Source: Dehalococcoidia bacterium (GTDB lineage Bacteria; Chloroflexota; Dehalococcoidia; JAUSJJ01). From it: a stretch of DNA of 18,427 nt. Shown here in pieces: positions 1-7,492 of the stretch. Location of the stretch: contig JAUSJJ010000175.1 in NCBI GenBank assembly GCA_030647705.1, positions 1 through 18,427 of the forward strand. Direction: 5' to 3'. The notes below the pieces were generated by a model that made no database searches, was not told where the DNA came from, and was given only the letters and a program-made list of their open reading frames with translations. The position numbers and the translations under genes were made by a program. The number at the start of each line of letters is the position of its first letter. The stretch's first letter is position 1.

Positions 1-392
1 AACTGGTGGGTTGCGAGACCGCAGAGTACCTTGCAGAGAAGGGAAAGAAGGTCACCATCACTCGAAGAGGCGCCGCCCTCGCGACCAAAATGAGCCCGGT
101 GCTCCGCGCGATGCAGATTGATCGTCTGGCCGCAGCCGGCGTAAGGATGCTGCCGGGGGTGAAGTATCAGCGCGCCACAGACAAGGGCCTGGTGGTGGTC
201 GACTCACAGAGCAAGGAAGAGCTGCTGGAGGCTGACACAATCGTGGTGGCCGCTGGTTCTCAGCCCAACAACGCGCTATCCAGGACCATGGAGGGCAAGG
301 CTCCGCAGACCCATCTCATCGGGGACTGCGTCGAGGCCAGGGGTATCCTGGAGGCCGTGGCCGACGGCGCCCGAGCCGGCATGGCCATATGA
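1..392 (+). CDS. C-terminal part of an FAD/NAD(P)-dependent oxidoreductase, 2,4-dienoyl-CoA reductase-like (partial)
   Basis: The reading frame is open from the left edge (an upstream CTG codon reads Leu), so this is the 3' end of a longer gene and any start inside it is artificial. The visible ~129 residues begin in the second dinucleotide-binding motif (LVGCETAEYLAEKGKKVT), typical of the pyridine-nucleotide-disulfide oxidoreductase fold. They end with LIGDCVEARGILEAVADG, the FAD-binding closing motif of the FadH/old yellow enzyme-fused family (2,4-dienoyl-CoA reductase, NADH:flavin oxidoreductase, trimethylamine dehydrogenase-like). These enzymes normally carry an N-terminal TIM barrel with FMN and a 4Fe-4S cluster, which would lie outside the window. 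The substrate cannot be told from this fragment. Twenty bases separate it from radA, so the two are probably co-transcribed. Confidence 0.85.
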   Translation, partial: LVGCETAEYLAEKGKKVTITRRGAALATKMSPVLRAMQIDRLAAAGVRMLPGVKYQRATDKGLVVVDSQSKEELLEADTIVVAAGSQPNNALSRTMEGKAPQTHLIGDCVEARGILEAVADGARAGMAI

Positions 393-412
393 AGAGCGGG
401 ACGTGAAACAAT

Positions 413-1801
413 ATGACTAAGGCAGCCCGAACGGTCTTCCTTTGTCAGCAGTGCGGGGGCCAGAGCCCCAAGTGGCTGGGCCGCTGCCCCGACTGCGGTC
501 AGTGGAATACGCTTGTGGAGATGTCCCAGGCTGCCGCCCACCAGGAAAAAGCGGTAGGCACTGCCAAAGAGATGTCGCAGATATCCTCAGCCGACTTCCC
601 TCGCACGGTTTCGCCTTTCGCCGAGTTCGACCGGGTGTTGGGTGGAGGGATTGTGCCTGGTTCCCTGATACTGGTTGGTGGCGACCCCGGCATCGGCAAG
701 TCGACGCTGCTGCTGCAGATCACTGCCATGCTCGCTCAGAAGCTGGGCAAAGTGCTCTACGTTTCCGGCGAGGAATCGGAGCAGCAGATCAAGCTGCGGG
801 CGACGCGCCTCGGGATTCAGGGACAGGGGTTGTATCTCTTTTCGGAGACCGACCTGGACAGCATAATGGGCCAGCTACAGTCACTGTCTCCGCGACTGGC
901 TGTGGTGGATTCGATTCAGGCCGTGTACCTGCCGGAACTAGCATCGCCGGCGGGCAGCCTGAGCCAGGTGAAGGAATGCACCATGCGGCTGATGCGTTGG
1001 GCCAAGTCCTCCAACACGCCCCTGGTGCTGATAGGGCACGTGACCAAGGAGGGGAGCATCGCCGGGCCGCATTCTCTGGAACATATCGTCGACGTGGTTC
1101 TCTATCTGGAGGGCGAGCAGTTCAGCAGCTACAGGTTGCTGAGGGGTGTGAAGAACAGGTTTGGCTCCACCAATGAGGTAGGCATATTCGAGATGAGGGA
1201 TGCCGGAATGGTCGAGGTGTCCAATCCGTCTCAGGCCTTCGTGATGGAACGTTCGCGGGAGGCAATCGGCTCCGTTATCGTGCCTGCCCTGGAAGGGACG
1301 CGGCCGCTTTTGGTGGAGATACAGGCGCTGACCAGCCCCACTACCTTCAGTCAGGCGCGTCGGACCGCGAACGGCCTCGACTTCAACCGTCTGCTGCTGG
1401 TTGCGGCGGTGCTATCGAAGCGCCTCAGACTGATGCTGGGCAATCAAGATATCATAGCCAACGTGGTAGGCGGGCTCAAGGTCAACGAGCCGGCGGCGGA
1501 CCTGGGACTGGCGTTGGCTATTCTCTCCAGCCTGAAGAACCGCTGGGTCAAGCCTGATCTGGTGGCCCTAGGGGAGATAGGGCTGAGCGGTGAACTGCGA
1601 GCGGTGAATCAGATTGATAAGCGCCTGGCTGAAATTGCCAAGCTGGGGTTCAAAGGGTGCATCCTGCCGGCGTCCGCCAGGGGCAAGGTTGCTCCTCCCG
1701 CCGGCCTCGAGCTTCTTTTTGCAGCTACAGTTTCGGAAGCTGCCGTTCTGGCGTTTCCGAACGAGCCACGGACTGTCCCCGAACCGGCCGATCTGGATTA
1801 G
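413..1801 (+). CDS. radA: DNA repair protein RadA (Sms)
   Basis: This 462-residue protein has the full length and domain order of bacterial RadA, a RecA-like ATPase and helicase that drives branch migration during recombinational repair. An N-terminal C4 zinc finger has Cys11, Cys14, Cys25 and Cys28. It is followed by a RecA-like core with Walker A GGDPGIGKST (residues 89-98) and a Walker B region (LAVVDSIQA, ~162-170). The RadA-specific KNRFG motif is at 247-251. The C-terminal Lon-protease-like domain (~285-450) includes VNEPAADLGLALAI and GEIGLSGELRAV; as in the family, it is expected to be a scaffold and not a protease. The ATG start places the zinc finger at the usual distance from the N terminus. 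The ribosome binding site is weak, which fits translation coupled to the gene 20 bases upstream. The next gene follows within 14 bases. Confidence 0.97.
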   Translation: MTKAARTVFLCQQCGGQSPKWLGRCPDCGQWNTLVEMSQAAAHQEKAVGTAKEMSQISSADFPRTVSPFAEFDRVLGGGIVPGSLILVGGDPGIGKSTLLLQITAMLAQKLGKVLYVSGEESEQQIKLRATRLGIQGQGLYLFSETDLDSIMGQLQSLSPRLAVVDSIQAVYLPELASPAGSLSQVKECTMRLMRWAKSSNTPLVLIGHVTKEGSIAGPHSLEHIVDVVLYLEGEQFSSYRLLRGVKNRFGSTNEVGIFEMRDAGMVEVSNPSQAFVMERSREAIGSVIVPALEGTRPLLVEIQALTSPTTFSQARRTANGLDFNRLLLVAAVLSKRLRLMLGNQDIIANVVGGLKVNEPAADLGLALAILSSLKNRWVKPDLVALGEIGLSGELRAVNQIDKRLAEIAKLGFKGCILPASARGKVAPPAGLELLFAATVSEAAVLAFPNEPRTVPEPADLD

Positions 1802-1815
1802 AAAGAGGTGCTGTC

Positions 1816-2619
1816 ATGTTCTATGAAGTCTTGCCCGATCCGATTCCCTCGGAAACCGTATCAGCCATGGTGGCACTGACGCCCTCGGAGTCCAAGCGCC
1901 TCCTGGCCAAGGCGGTAGCCATCCTGCCGGAGGTGAAGCGGGCATTGCAGATTGGAACGGTGGTGATTGCCAAGGGCACCACCAATGCCTTCGTCGTCGA
2001 GGAACTGTTGGGCATCAAGATAGACAAGGCGGAGTACTCCGCAGGCGTTATTGCTCAGGGCTCGCCAAGGGTGAATCCGGCGACGCTGCCGAGGCCTTAT
2101 GTCCTGCGAAAAGGCCAGTTGGTCGACGTTTCGCTTTCGGAAGCGGTCAAGGACTTCGGCCCTGAAGACGTCTTCATCAAGGGAGCGAACGCCGTTGACA
2201 TGGAGGGGAACGTTGGAATCCTGGTGACGAGTAACGTGGCGGGGACGATCGGGGCTGCTCTGCCCATCGTGACTCCCAGGGGGTCTCATCTGATAATGCC
2301 GGTGGGATTGGAGAAACTGGTGCCTTCGGTACTGGAGGCAGCCCGGAAGTGCGGCATATTCCGTTTCAAGTACGCCATCGGCTCATCGCCGGGGATGGTA
2401 CCGGTGGTTACCGGCAAGGTGGTGACGGAGGTACAGGCGCTGGCTGTTCTGGGCGGGGTGCGGGCAACGCACGTGGCCTCGGGAGGAGTTGGCGGGTCGG
2501 AGGGCAGCGTGGTACTGGCTGTGGAAGGAACCGAAGCCAATGTGAAACGGGCATTCGATCTGGTTGCGTCCCTCAAAGGGGAGCCGCCAGTCGGCAGCCC
2601 GGCACAGACCAGGCTGTAG
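1816..2619 (+). CDS. Conserved protein of unknown function, possible LUD/CoA-transferase-like fold
   Basis: This 267-residue protein starts at ATG 1816, preceded by an AAAGAGGTG ribosome binding site at 1802-1810. The longer in-frame extension that begins inside radA is rejected because it runs through radA codons without a binding site. I do not recognise a characterised family. It is soluble, has no signal peptide, and is rich in Gly/Val-containing alpha/beta segments such as VVIAKGTTNAFVVEELLG and DVFIKGANAVDMEGNVGI. The second of these resembles the 'GA(D/N)A(I/V)..(D/N)G' segment of LUD/LutC and other NagB/CoA-transferase-like folds. That resemblance is only suggestive. A late Gly-rich stretch (VASGGVGGSEGSV) could be a ligand loop. 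It sits directly behind radA (14-base gap) as the probable last gene of that transcription unit, and its 3' end forms one arm of a strong terminator hairpin. Confidence 0.85.
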   Translation: MFYEVLPDPIPSETVSAMVALTPSESKRLLAKAVAILPEVKRALQIGTVVIAKGTTNAFVVEELLGIKIDKAEYSAGVIAQGSPRVNPATLPRPYVLRKGQLVDVSLSEAVKDFGPEDVFIKGANAVDMEGNVGILVTSNVAGTIGAALPIVTPRGSHLIMPVGLEKLVPSVLEAARKCGIFRFKYAIGSSPGMVPVVTGKVVTEVQALAVLGGVRATHVASGGVGGSEGSVVLAVEGTEANVKRAFDLVASLKGEPPVGSPAQTRL

Positions 2620-2634
2620 GGCTGCCGACTGGCG
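2585..2634. terminator. Long perfect hairpin, probable bidirectional terminator between convergent genes
   Basis: A perfect 16-base inverted repeat pairs 2585-2600 (CGCCAGTCGGCAGCCC) with 2619-2634 (GGGCTGCCGACTGGCG), leaving an 18-base loop. The stop codon TAG (2617-2619) of the upstream gene lies at the loop/right-arm junction, so the left arm is coding sequence. The right arm is followed by TTACTTGTT, an imperfect U tract. The convergent minus-strand DUF4342 gene ends at 2695, so the hairpin can serve both directions. The inverted repeat is seen directly. Its role as a terminator is inferred from its position. Confidence 0.7.
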
Positions 2635-2694
2635 TTACTTGTTAAGATGTCCCCGTGGCGGCGTACTGGATCGGCCACGGTTGCGGCAGGCGCC

Positions 2695-3175
2695 TCATGC
2701 AGGCGTGGTGGTTTCCTTGCCCTTCTTCTCTTCCTGTAGCTTGGCCCTGACGCGGGTCACCAGCTTGTGGCCGATCTCCTCCCAGTCGTCATCATCATGG
2801 GCCCCCAGCCAGTGTCGCATTTCGGCTTTGACCACTCTCTCGATGTGTTTTCCCATTTCCACGTGTTCGGCCGATCCTGCGGGAGGTTCGTCCGCCTTTG
2901 GCGTGTCCTCCCGTTCAACCTCAACTAGGCTGTCCTTGGATACGGCTGCGAAGGCGCCCAGAGCAGCCAGTATTCCCGCCGCAGCCAGAGACGCTCCGAG
3001 GGGCAGGGACACGTCTACCAGCGTCTTGTCCTTGCGCTTCAGGCGGATTCTGGTGATTGTTTCCTTCGTGGACCAGTTCCTTGGCTTTCTGCACCAGCTC
3101 GATCCCCGGGAATGTGTAGTTCTGCTTGGTCGTTATCTCTTTCCTCCTCCATTTCCACACGTTATCAAGCGTCAT
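2695..3175 (-). pseudogene. DUF4342-family protein gene broken by a one-base frameshift
   Basis: Two minus-strand reading frames together encode one recognisable DUF4342 domain, but no single frame does. The upstream frame (from 3175) gives IELVQKAKELVHEGN and stops matching the family at about 3058. The frame that begins at 3057 continues with ITRIRLKRKDKTLVDVSLPLG and a hydrophobic Ala/Gly segment, matching the family pattern 'K.LIHEGNV.RI.IK...GKTL.EIPL..G'. One extra A in the run at 3057-3058 explains the break. Joined, the protein would be about 160 residues, ending in an acidic and then a Lys-rich tail. A textbook AGGAGG with a 6-base gap (3143-3148) precedes an ATA codon at 3134-3136, so the original start may have been an ATG there that has since been lost. 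It lies 45 bases behind the NYN gene, on the same strand. A sequencing or assembly error is the main alternative. DUF4342 has no established function. Confidence 0.7.
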
Positions 3176-3220
3176 GGGACGCGTTCCACCCCATTGAATC
3201 AGATCGCAGTCCGGGACTTT

Positions 3221-3865
3221 TCATATCAAGGTCTGCTGGGCCGGCGGCGGGACGCTGGGCTGGTGGACCTCCCTGGGCTGTTGCGGCTTCTGCTCCGGCA
3301 TGAACCGCTTCGGGCCTCCGGGCCTCCGGTGCCGGCTGCGTGGCTTGCCGACCCACAGTTCTTTGAAGAAATCCCGGTTCATGAGATGTTTCAGGTCTGC
3401 CACCTCCAGAAGGTCACGGGAGACGTTCTTCTCGAAGTGGGCAACCTCGATGTGTTTCCCCAGGTTCTTGGCTGTCTGCAGCGCATAAGCGAAGTCCCCG
3501 TCGCCGCTTACCAGCACCGCTGTGTCGTATAGGTTGTTCGCGGCGAAGTGCAGCAGATCCGTGGCCAGCATGATGTCCACGCCTTTTTCCACGGGGACGC
3601 CCTGCGATAGTTTGGTGCCTCCCAACCGCACCTCCAGATAGGGCGTATTGCGCAGAACATCCAGGAACTCTTGCTGCTCCCGGAAGCCCTCGGGGTTCTG
3701 GCTGCGGTCCTGCAGGATGTTGTAGTAATACGTTCGAGAAAGCTGCCTCTGCCCGACCAGCCTGCGCGCGAACTCGGAGAAGTTGAGGTCGGTGCGCCCT
3801 ACGTTCTCTTTCAGAGCATGGTAGAGATTACTGCCATCGATGAAGATGGCGACTCTCTCCTGCAT
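3221..3865 (-). CDS. NYN-domain protein (LabA/DUF88-like putative ribonuclease)
   Basis: This 214-residue protein opens with VAIFIDGSNLYHAL, the first acidic motif of the NYN (LabA/DUF88, PIN-like) nuclease fold. The other acidic positions are present: Asp97 and Asp103 in GVDIMLATDLL, and Asp122/Asp124 in SGDGDF. The fold ends near residue 172. The remaining ~40 residues are basic and Gln/Pro-rich, probably a disordered RNA-binding or partner tail. Characterised members cleave or process RNA; the substrate here is unknown. The start is supported by an AGGAGGAA ribosome binding site at 3872-3879, 6 bases before the ATG. A sigma70-like promoter lies at 3939-3967. The broken DUF4342 gene follows it on the same strand. 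Confidence 0.93.
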   Translation of the reverse strand: MQERVAIFIDGSNLYHALKENVGRTDLNFSEFARRLVGQRQLSRTYYYNILQDRSQNPEGFREQQEFLDVLRNTPYLEVRLGGTKLSQGVPVEKGVDIMLATDLLHFAANNLYDTAVLVSGDGDFAYALQTAKNLGKHIEVAHFEKNVSRDLLEVADLKHLMNRDFFKELWVGKPRSRHRRPGGPKRFMPEQKPQQPREVHQPSVPPPAQQTLI

Positions 3866-3938
3866 CAGTGGTTCCTCCTAAATCCGACTAGGTCCAAACG
3901 GGTCTTGGGCAATGTGCTCTTGACCCTCATGTAACCGT

Positions 3939-3967
3939 ATTATGACATCTTTGGCGCCAACTGGCAA
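3939..3967 (-). promoter_or_regulatory. Probable sigma70-type promoter of the NYN gene
   Basis: Reading the minus strand, TTGCCA (3967-3962) and CATAAT (3944-3939) are separated by exactly 17 bases. Each differs from consensus at one position. A start site near 3932 would give a leader of about 65 bases containing the strong ribosome binding site. The rest of the 3866-4080 spacer holds no convincing gene. Confidence 0.55.
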
Positions 3968-4080
3968 TACATCTGTTATGCGATGTTTGGCTTCTGGAAA
4001 AGGGGAAAGCGCAGGTTGCTGTCCGAGTAAATGAGTTGCGGCTTGTGCCAGGGTGCGGGCTGCTTTTGAAACGGCCGCCG

Positions 4081-4608
4081 TCACTGTTTTGTCGGAGCAA
4101 CCCTGGCGAGGTCCACGATCTGCGCCTCTGCATGGCCCGGGGCCAGTTGCAGCAAGGCGACCGTGCCTGGCCTCAGCTCGTAATTAGGCAGGGTAGCGCT
4201 GCCGGGGCTTACCAGAAGCATGCCCTGAACCCTGTCGATGGCCGGCTTGTGGGAGTGTCCGGTTACCAGAACGTCGATGCCGTCCCGAAACGCAGCCATT
4301 TCGTCGGCGCCGAACATCCAGCTTCTGAATACCTCCGGCGGCATCTGGTGGAGGAGGCAAATGCGGAAGCCCTCGATGTCCAGGATGTGCCTTTCTTTCA
4401 CTCGACGGTCGTTAAGGGACGGGTCATCGTCGTCGCCGCTGGCCGCGAGCACTGGGGCATATCGCTCCAGTTCATCGAGCACTGAAAGCGCGAAGATATC
4501 GCCGGCGTGCAGGATCATGTCGACGTTGCGAAACGCCTGTTGCACCTGGCTGGGGAGTGCTCTGGCTACTGTGGGAATATGGGTATCGGAGAGAATGCCG
4601 ATCAGCAT
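4081..4608 (-). CDS. YfcE/MJ0936-family metallophosphoesterase
   Basis: This 175-residue protein is a compact calcineurin-like phosphoesterase. The metal-site motifs in order are SDTH (Asp8, His10), HAGD (Asp37), GDDDD (58-62, at the usual GN.D position), LLHQ (His87) and TGHSH (His117, His119), followed by SPGSAT. The Asn of the usual GN.D/GNH motif appears as Asp59, an unusual substitution. Members hydrolyse phosphodiesters in vitro (for example bis-pNPP), with mostly unknown natural substrates. I chose ATG 4608 because the protein then starts directly with the first beta strand (MLIGILSDTH) and lies ~43 bases behind a strong promoter. An upstream in-frame start at 4713 would lie before that promoter and adds non-homologous residues. 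Confidence 0.92.
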   Translation of the reverse strand: MLIGILSDTHIPTVARALPSQVQQAFRNVDMILHAGDIFALSVLDELERYAPVLAASGDDDDPSLNDRRVKERHILDIEGFRICLLHQMPPEVFRSWMFGADEMAAFRDGIDVLVTGHSHKPAIDRVQGMLLVSPGSATLPNYELRPGTVALLQLAPGHAEAQIVDLARVAPTKQ

Positions 4609-4657
4609 TGGTCTGTTGAACTTTCCATAATGGGCAGCATTTGATAAACCGCGCCCA

Positions 4658-4686
4658 ATAATAAACGTTGGCCGGAGGGTTGTCAA
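4658..4686 (-). promoter_or_regulatory. Strong sigma70-type promoter of the phosphoesterase gene
   Basis: On the minus strand a perfect TTGACA (4686-4681) is followed after exactly 17 bases by TATTAT (4663-4658). The predicted start site near 4651 leaves a ~43-base leader before ATG 4608, which decides the start codon against the longer reading frame. Confidence 0.7.
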
Positions 4687-4791
4687 ACCGACCGAGGCTC
4701 GTACCTGTGGCATGGTGGTCGCCGCGATACCGCGGCCGGCCTCCGGAAGACTCTAACGCTTGGGGAAAACGACGGGTCTAGGCATGAATAT

Positions 4792-4822
4792 TTGACGATC
4801 GACACAGCAATGTGTTTATAAT
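4792..4822 (+). promoter_or_regulatory. Candidate plus-strand promoter in the spacer before the respiratory operon
   Basis: TTGACG (4792-4797) and a perfect TATAAT (4817-4822) are separated by 19 bases, two more than ideal. Transcription would head towards the FeS/NrfD/cytochrome operon with a leader of about 420 bases, or produce a short transcript. The spacer 4609-5246 (638 bases) has no convincing gene on either strand. Its middle part (about 4860-5040) is AT-rich and its last 140 bases are GC-rich. Confidence 0.4.
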
Positions 4823-5047
4823 AGACTACATGATTAACACTAGTATCCGTTCTGCAGGGAAACAAGAATCCATAGCAACAGACTAATGGACGCCCAGCCA
4901 GGAGATGACTCTGGCGATGGGACTGGAAAATAAATAGCTAACCTCGATATTATGTTTTCGTTACTTAAATTCATTGATGGCAGTCTTATGGCAGGTTATT
5001 GGAAACTGATATCATATTACGCTGGGACCTAAGAGCCGTGGTCAAGT

Positions 5048-5100
5048 TCACAAGCCTTTGTGACCCGGCATGACAGGTTTTTTGGGTGCCCCTCTACAAT
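5048..5100 (+). promoter_or_regulatory. Candidate operon promoter with an upstream palindromic operator
   Basis: ATGACA (5070-5075) and TACAAT (5095-5100) each match consensus at five of six positions, with a 19-base spacer. Immediately upstream lies the perfect inverted repeat TCACAA-GCCT-TTGTGA (5048-5063), placed where an activator or repressor could contact the -35 region. A start site near 5107 would leave a ~140-base GC-rich leader before the FeS gene. The half-sites resemble CRP/FNR half-sites but in the opposite orientation, so I do not assign a regulator. Confidence 0.35.
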
Positions 5101-5246
5101 AAAGTGAACGGGGCATGGGGTGGCCGGTCGCCTCGGCGGGCATCTTCCGGGGGCTGTGTGGTGGGCGATCCCTGGTGGAAACCGGCGAGGTCCGAGGGGT
5201 TGGGGTCACCGGTAAATCCGTTCTGTGAAACAGTTGGAGGGTTCGT

Positions 5247-6158
5247 GTGCGCAAACAAGATGTAAGTCGGCGCGAGTTTATCAAGCAGTCGGCGGGTGTG
5301 GCCGGGTTTCTGGCAGTCCTTGCCTCTCCGATGGCAACGGTTTTGGCCCGCGACAAAGCATCCGCCGGGATGCCTCAGGAGCCGGCGGACAAGAAGAAGC
5401 GGGCATGGTGCATGGTTATCGACCTGAAGAAATGCGACGGGTGCGTAACGATCGGGACGGTACCGCAATGCACCAACGCCTGCATCCTCGGCCACTATGT
5501 TCCGAAGGGGCAGCAGTGGATAGAGGTTTATGAAGACGATCTTCCCGGCGGGGGCAAGTACTTCTTGCCTGCCCCCTGCTACCAGTGTGAGAACGCTCCC
5601 TGCGTGAATGTGTGCCCGGTTGCGGCAACCTACCACGACAAGGACGGCGTTGTCCTCATCGACCACCGCAGATGTATTGGCTGCCGCCTGTGCATGTCAG
5701 CTTGTCCCTATCACCGCCGTTTCTTCAATTGGGGTGAGCCGATCCTTCCTCCTGAAGCTGCGTTTGCGGAGTATTCTCCCCACTACCCGGTGCCGGCGGT
5801 AAAGGGGACGGTGATAAAATGCATGTTCTGCTCCCATCTTCTGCCAAACGGCAAGCTGCCGTTCTGCGTTGCGGGTTGCCCCATGAAGGCGCTATACATG
5901 GGCGACCTCAATGAGGACATCGCCTCCAACGGAAAAGATGTAGTCCAACTCTCCAAGTTCCTCAGCGAGAACGATGCTTTCCGCTACAAGGAGGAGCTGG
6001 GTACCAAGCCCCGCGTCTACTACCTACCGGGACATGGCCAGACTTTCGGCCGGACGGCGGACGACCCTCGCCCATTTGTGCCGGCAACTTGGCCCTGGGG
6101 TGGAGAGTCAGGCTTCGTACGCCCTGACGGCATATTCCCGTGGAGTGAGACGAAATGA
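5247..6158 (+). CDS. Tat-exported 4Fe-4S ferredoxin-type electron-transfer subunit (PsrB/NrfC/HybA-like)
   Basis: This 303-residue iron-sulfur protein begins with a twin-arginine signal (VSRREFIK, residues 6-13, then a hydrophobic stretch to ~34), so the mature protein lies outside the membrane. Sixteen cysteines form four [4Fe-4S] sets: 63/66/75/79, 111/114/119/123, 143/146/149/153 and 192/195/207/211. This is the classic four-cluster layout of the electron-wire subunit of complex iron-sulfur molybdoenzymes and related quinone complexes. Its role would be to carry electrons between the NrfD partner and another redox protein. The GTG start at 5247 is supported by a GGAGGG ribosome binding site ~6 bases upstream and by placing the Tat motif near the N terminus. 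Its stop overlaps the next gene as ATGA. No catalytic molybdopterin subunit adjoins it. Confidence 0.93.
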   Translation: MRKQDVSRREFIKQSAGVAGFLAVLASPMATVLARDKASAGMPQEPADKKKRAWCMVIDLKKCDGCVTIGTVPQCTNACILGHYVPKGQQWIEVYEDDLPGGGKYFLPAPCYQCENAPCVNVCPVAATYHDKDGVVLIDHRRCIGCRLCMSACPYHRRFFNWGEPILPPEAAFAEYSPHYPVPAVKGTVIKCMFCSHLLPNGKLPFCVAGCPMKALYMGDLNEDIASNGKDVVQLSKFLSENDAFRYKEELGTKPRVYYLPGHGQTFGRTADDPRPFVPATWPWGGESGFVRPDGIFPWSETK

Positions 6159-7492
6159 GATCTAGAGCCATTGAGAGCTTTCAGGATCGCCTGGAGCGAG
6201 TGAGCCTTGCGCCCCTGATCCATACGCAAAAAACGTATTACCTCTTCGTGTTTCTGCTCTTGGCGACTGTGGCGTGGGGACTGTACGCCTACGCTATCCA
6301 GCTTCGCTATGGCCTGGTGACGACCGGACTGGGCGACCAGGTCATGTACGGTGTCTACATTGTGAACTTCGTGTTCTTCATCGGCATCAGCTATGCCGGC
6401 GCCCTGGTCTCTGCTATCCTGCGCCTGACCAACGCTGGTTGGCGCAGCCCCATCACGCGCATATCGGAGATCATTGCTGTGGGTGGCCTGACCGATGGCG
6501 CCCTCCAGCCCATCATCGACCTGGGGCATCCTGAGCGGGCCTGGCACATTATTGCCTATGGTCGCTTTCAGTCACCTCTGCTCTGGGACATCATTGCCAT
6601 CACAACGTATCTTGTGGGCAGCCTGTTGTACCTTTACCTGCCGCTGATTCCGGACCTGGCGCTGGCCAGAGACCGGCTGGGGCAAAGCGCTTCAGGCTTC
6701 AAGCGGAAGATATTCACGGTGTTTGCGGTTGGCTGGCAGGATACACCTGACCAGCGAAAGCGGTTGAACAGGGCAATCGGCATCATGGCAATCATGATTA
6801 TCCCGCTCGCCGTGTCCGTCCATACCGTGGTCGCGTTCATTTTCTCGATGACGCTCCGTCCTGGATGGAACAGCACTATCTACGGAGTATACTTCGTGAT
6901 TGGCGCGGTTTTCTCCGGAACCGCAGTGCTGCTGATCGTCATCGCGATCTTCCGGAAGGTATACCATTTTGAGGAGTACATTAAGGAAAAACACTTCCGC
7001 AACCTGGGCTACATGCTGCTGGCGTTGCTTCTTCTCTATTTGTACCTGACCTTCACCGAGTACCTGACCGGCGGGTACAAGATGGAAGAGGGAGAAGAAC
7101 AGTTACTGACGCTCGTGATGCTGGGGAAGAACGCCCCCTGGTTCTGGTTCTTCGTCATAGCAGGCATGATAGTGCCCGCCTTCCTGCTCATCTTCTCCAA
7201 GCTGAAAACCATACCGATGGTCCTCATCGCGGCCGTTCTGGTGGTGTTGGGCATGTGGGTGAAGCGGTACATCATCATAGTGCCGACTCTTGAGGTGCCG
7301 TTGATGCCGTTTGAATTCGGCAGCTACTCGCCGACCTGGGTCGAGATATCGATCGGGTTGGCTACCCTGGCCGGTTTCTCCGTGATGGTGACCCTGGCAG
7401 CGAAGTTCATGCCTCTGGTCTCTGTATGGGAGCTTAAGGAAGAGGCGGAAAAGGAAACGCACCACAAAGAGGAGGCAGAGGGACAGAGATGA
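6155..7492 (+). CDS. nrfD: NrfD/PsrC/ActC-family quinone-interacting membrane protein
   Basis: This 445-residue polytopic protein has roughly ten hydrophobic spans. Regions such as WRSPITRISE, RFQSPLLWD and, most tellingly, IIPLAVSVHTVVAFIFSM plus LRPGWNSTIYGVYFVIGAVFSG match the conserved quinone-site and helix signatures of NrfD/PsrC proteins. They look most like the ActC subunit of alternative complex III. The family exchanges electrons between membrane quinones and an extracytoplasmic FeS subunit, and may translocate protons. Its start overlaps the FeS gene (ATGA at 6155-6158), and its stop overlaps the cytochrome gene (ATGA at 7489-7492), so the three proteins are translationally coupled and probably form one complex. 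The C-terminal tail is charged (Glu/Lys-rich). The symbol names the family and not an exact orthologue; whether it oxidises or reduces quinone is not decidable here. Confidence 0.9.
   Translation: MRSRAIESFQDRLERVSLAPLIHTQKTYYLFVFLLLATVAWGLYAYAIQLRYGLVTTGLGDQVMYGVYIVNFVFFIGISYAGALVSAILRLTNAGWRSPITRISEIIAVGGLTDGALQPIIDLGHPERAWHIIAYGRFQSPLLWDIIAITTYLVGSLLYLYLPLIPDLALARDRLGQSASGFKRKIFTVFAVGWQDTPDQRKRLNRAIGIMAIMIIPLAVSVHTVVAFIFSMTLRPGWNSTIYGVYFVIGAVFSGTAVLLIVIAIFRKVYHFEEYIKEKHFRNLGYMLLALLLLYLYLTFTEYLTGGYKMEEGEEQLLTLVMLGKNAPWFWFFVIAGMIVPAFLLIFSKLKTIPMVLIAAVLVVLGMWVKRYIIIVPTLEVPLMPFEFGSYSPTWVEISIGLATLAGFSVMVTLAAKFMPLVSVWELKEEAEKETHHKEEAEGQR

Noticed and set aside
1657..1815. N-terminal extension of the protein at 1816-2619 starting inside radA
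   Set aside because: It reads radA codons in another frame, has no ribosome binding site, and the ATG at 1816 has a clear one.
3057..3064. Programmed -1 ribosomal frameshift in the DUF4342 gene
   Set aside because: The junction needs a +1 shift and there is no X XXY YYZ slippery heptamer; an indel is simpler.
2564..3532. Long plus-strand open frame (322 codons) opposite the DUF4342 and NYN genes
   Set aside because: It lies antisense to two recognisable protein-coding regions, has low-complexity Ser/Arg-rich composition and no family features.
5048..5063. Canonical CRP/FNR binding site
   Set aside because: The half-sites are in the reverse orientation (TCACAA...TTGTGA) with a 4-base gap, not TTGTGA-like followed by TCACAA with the usual spacing.
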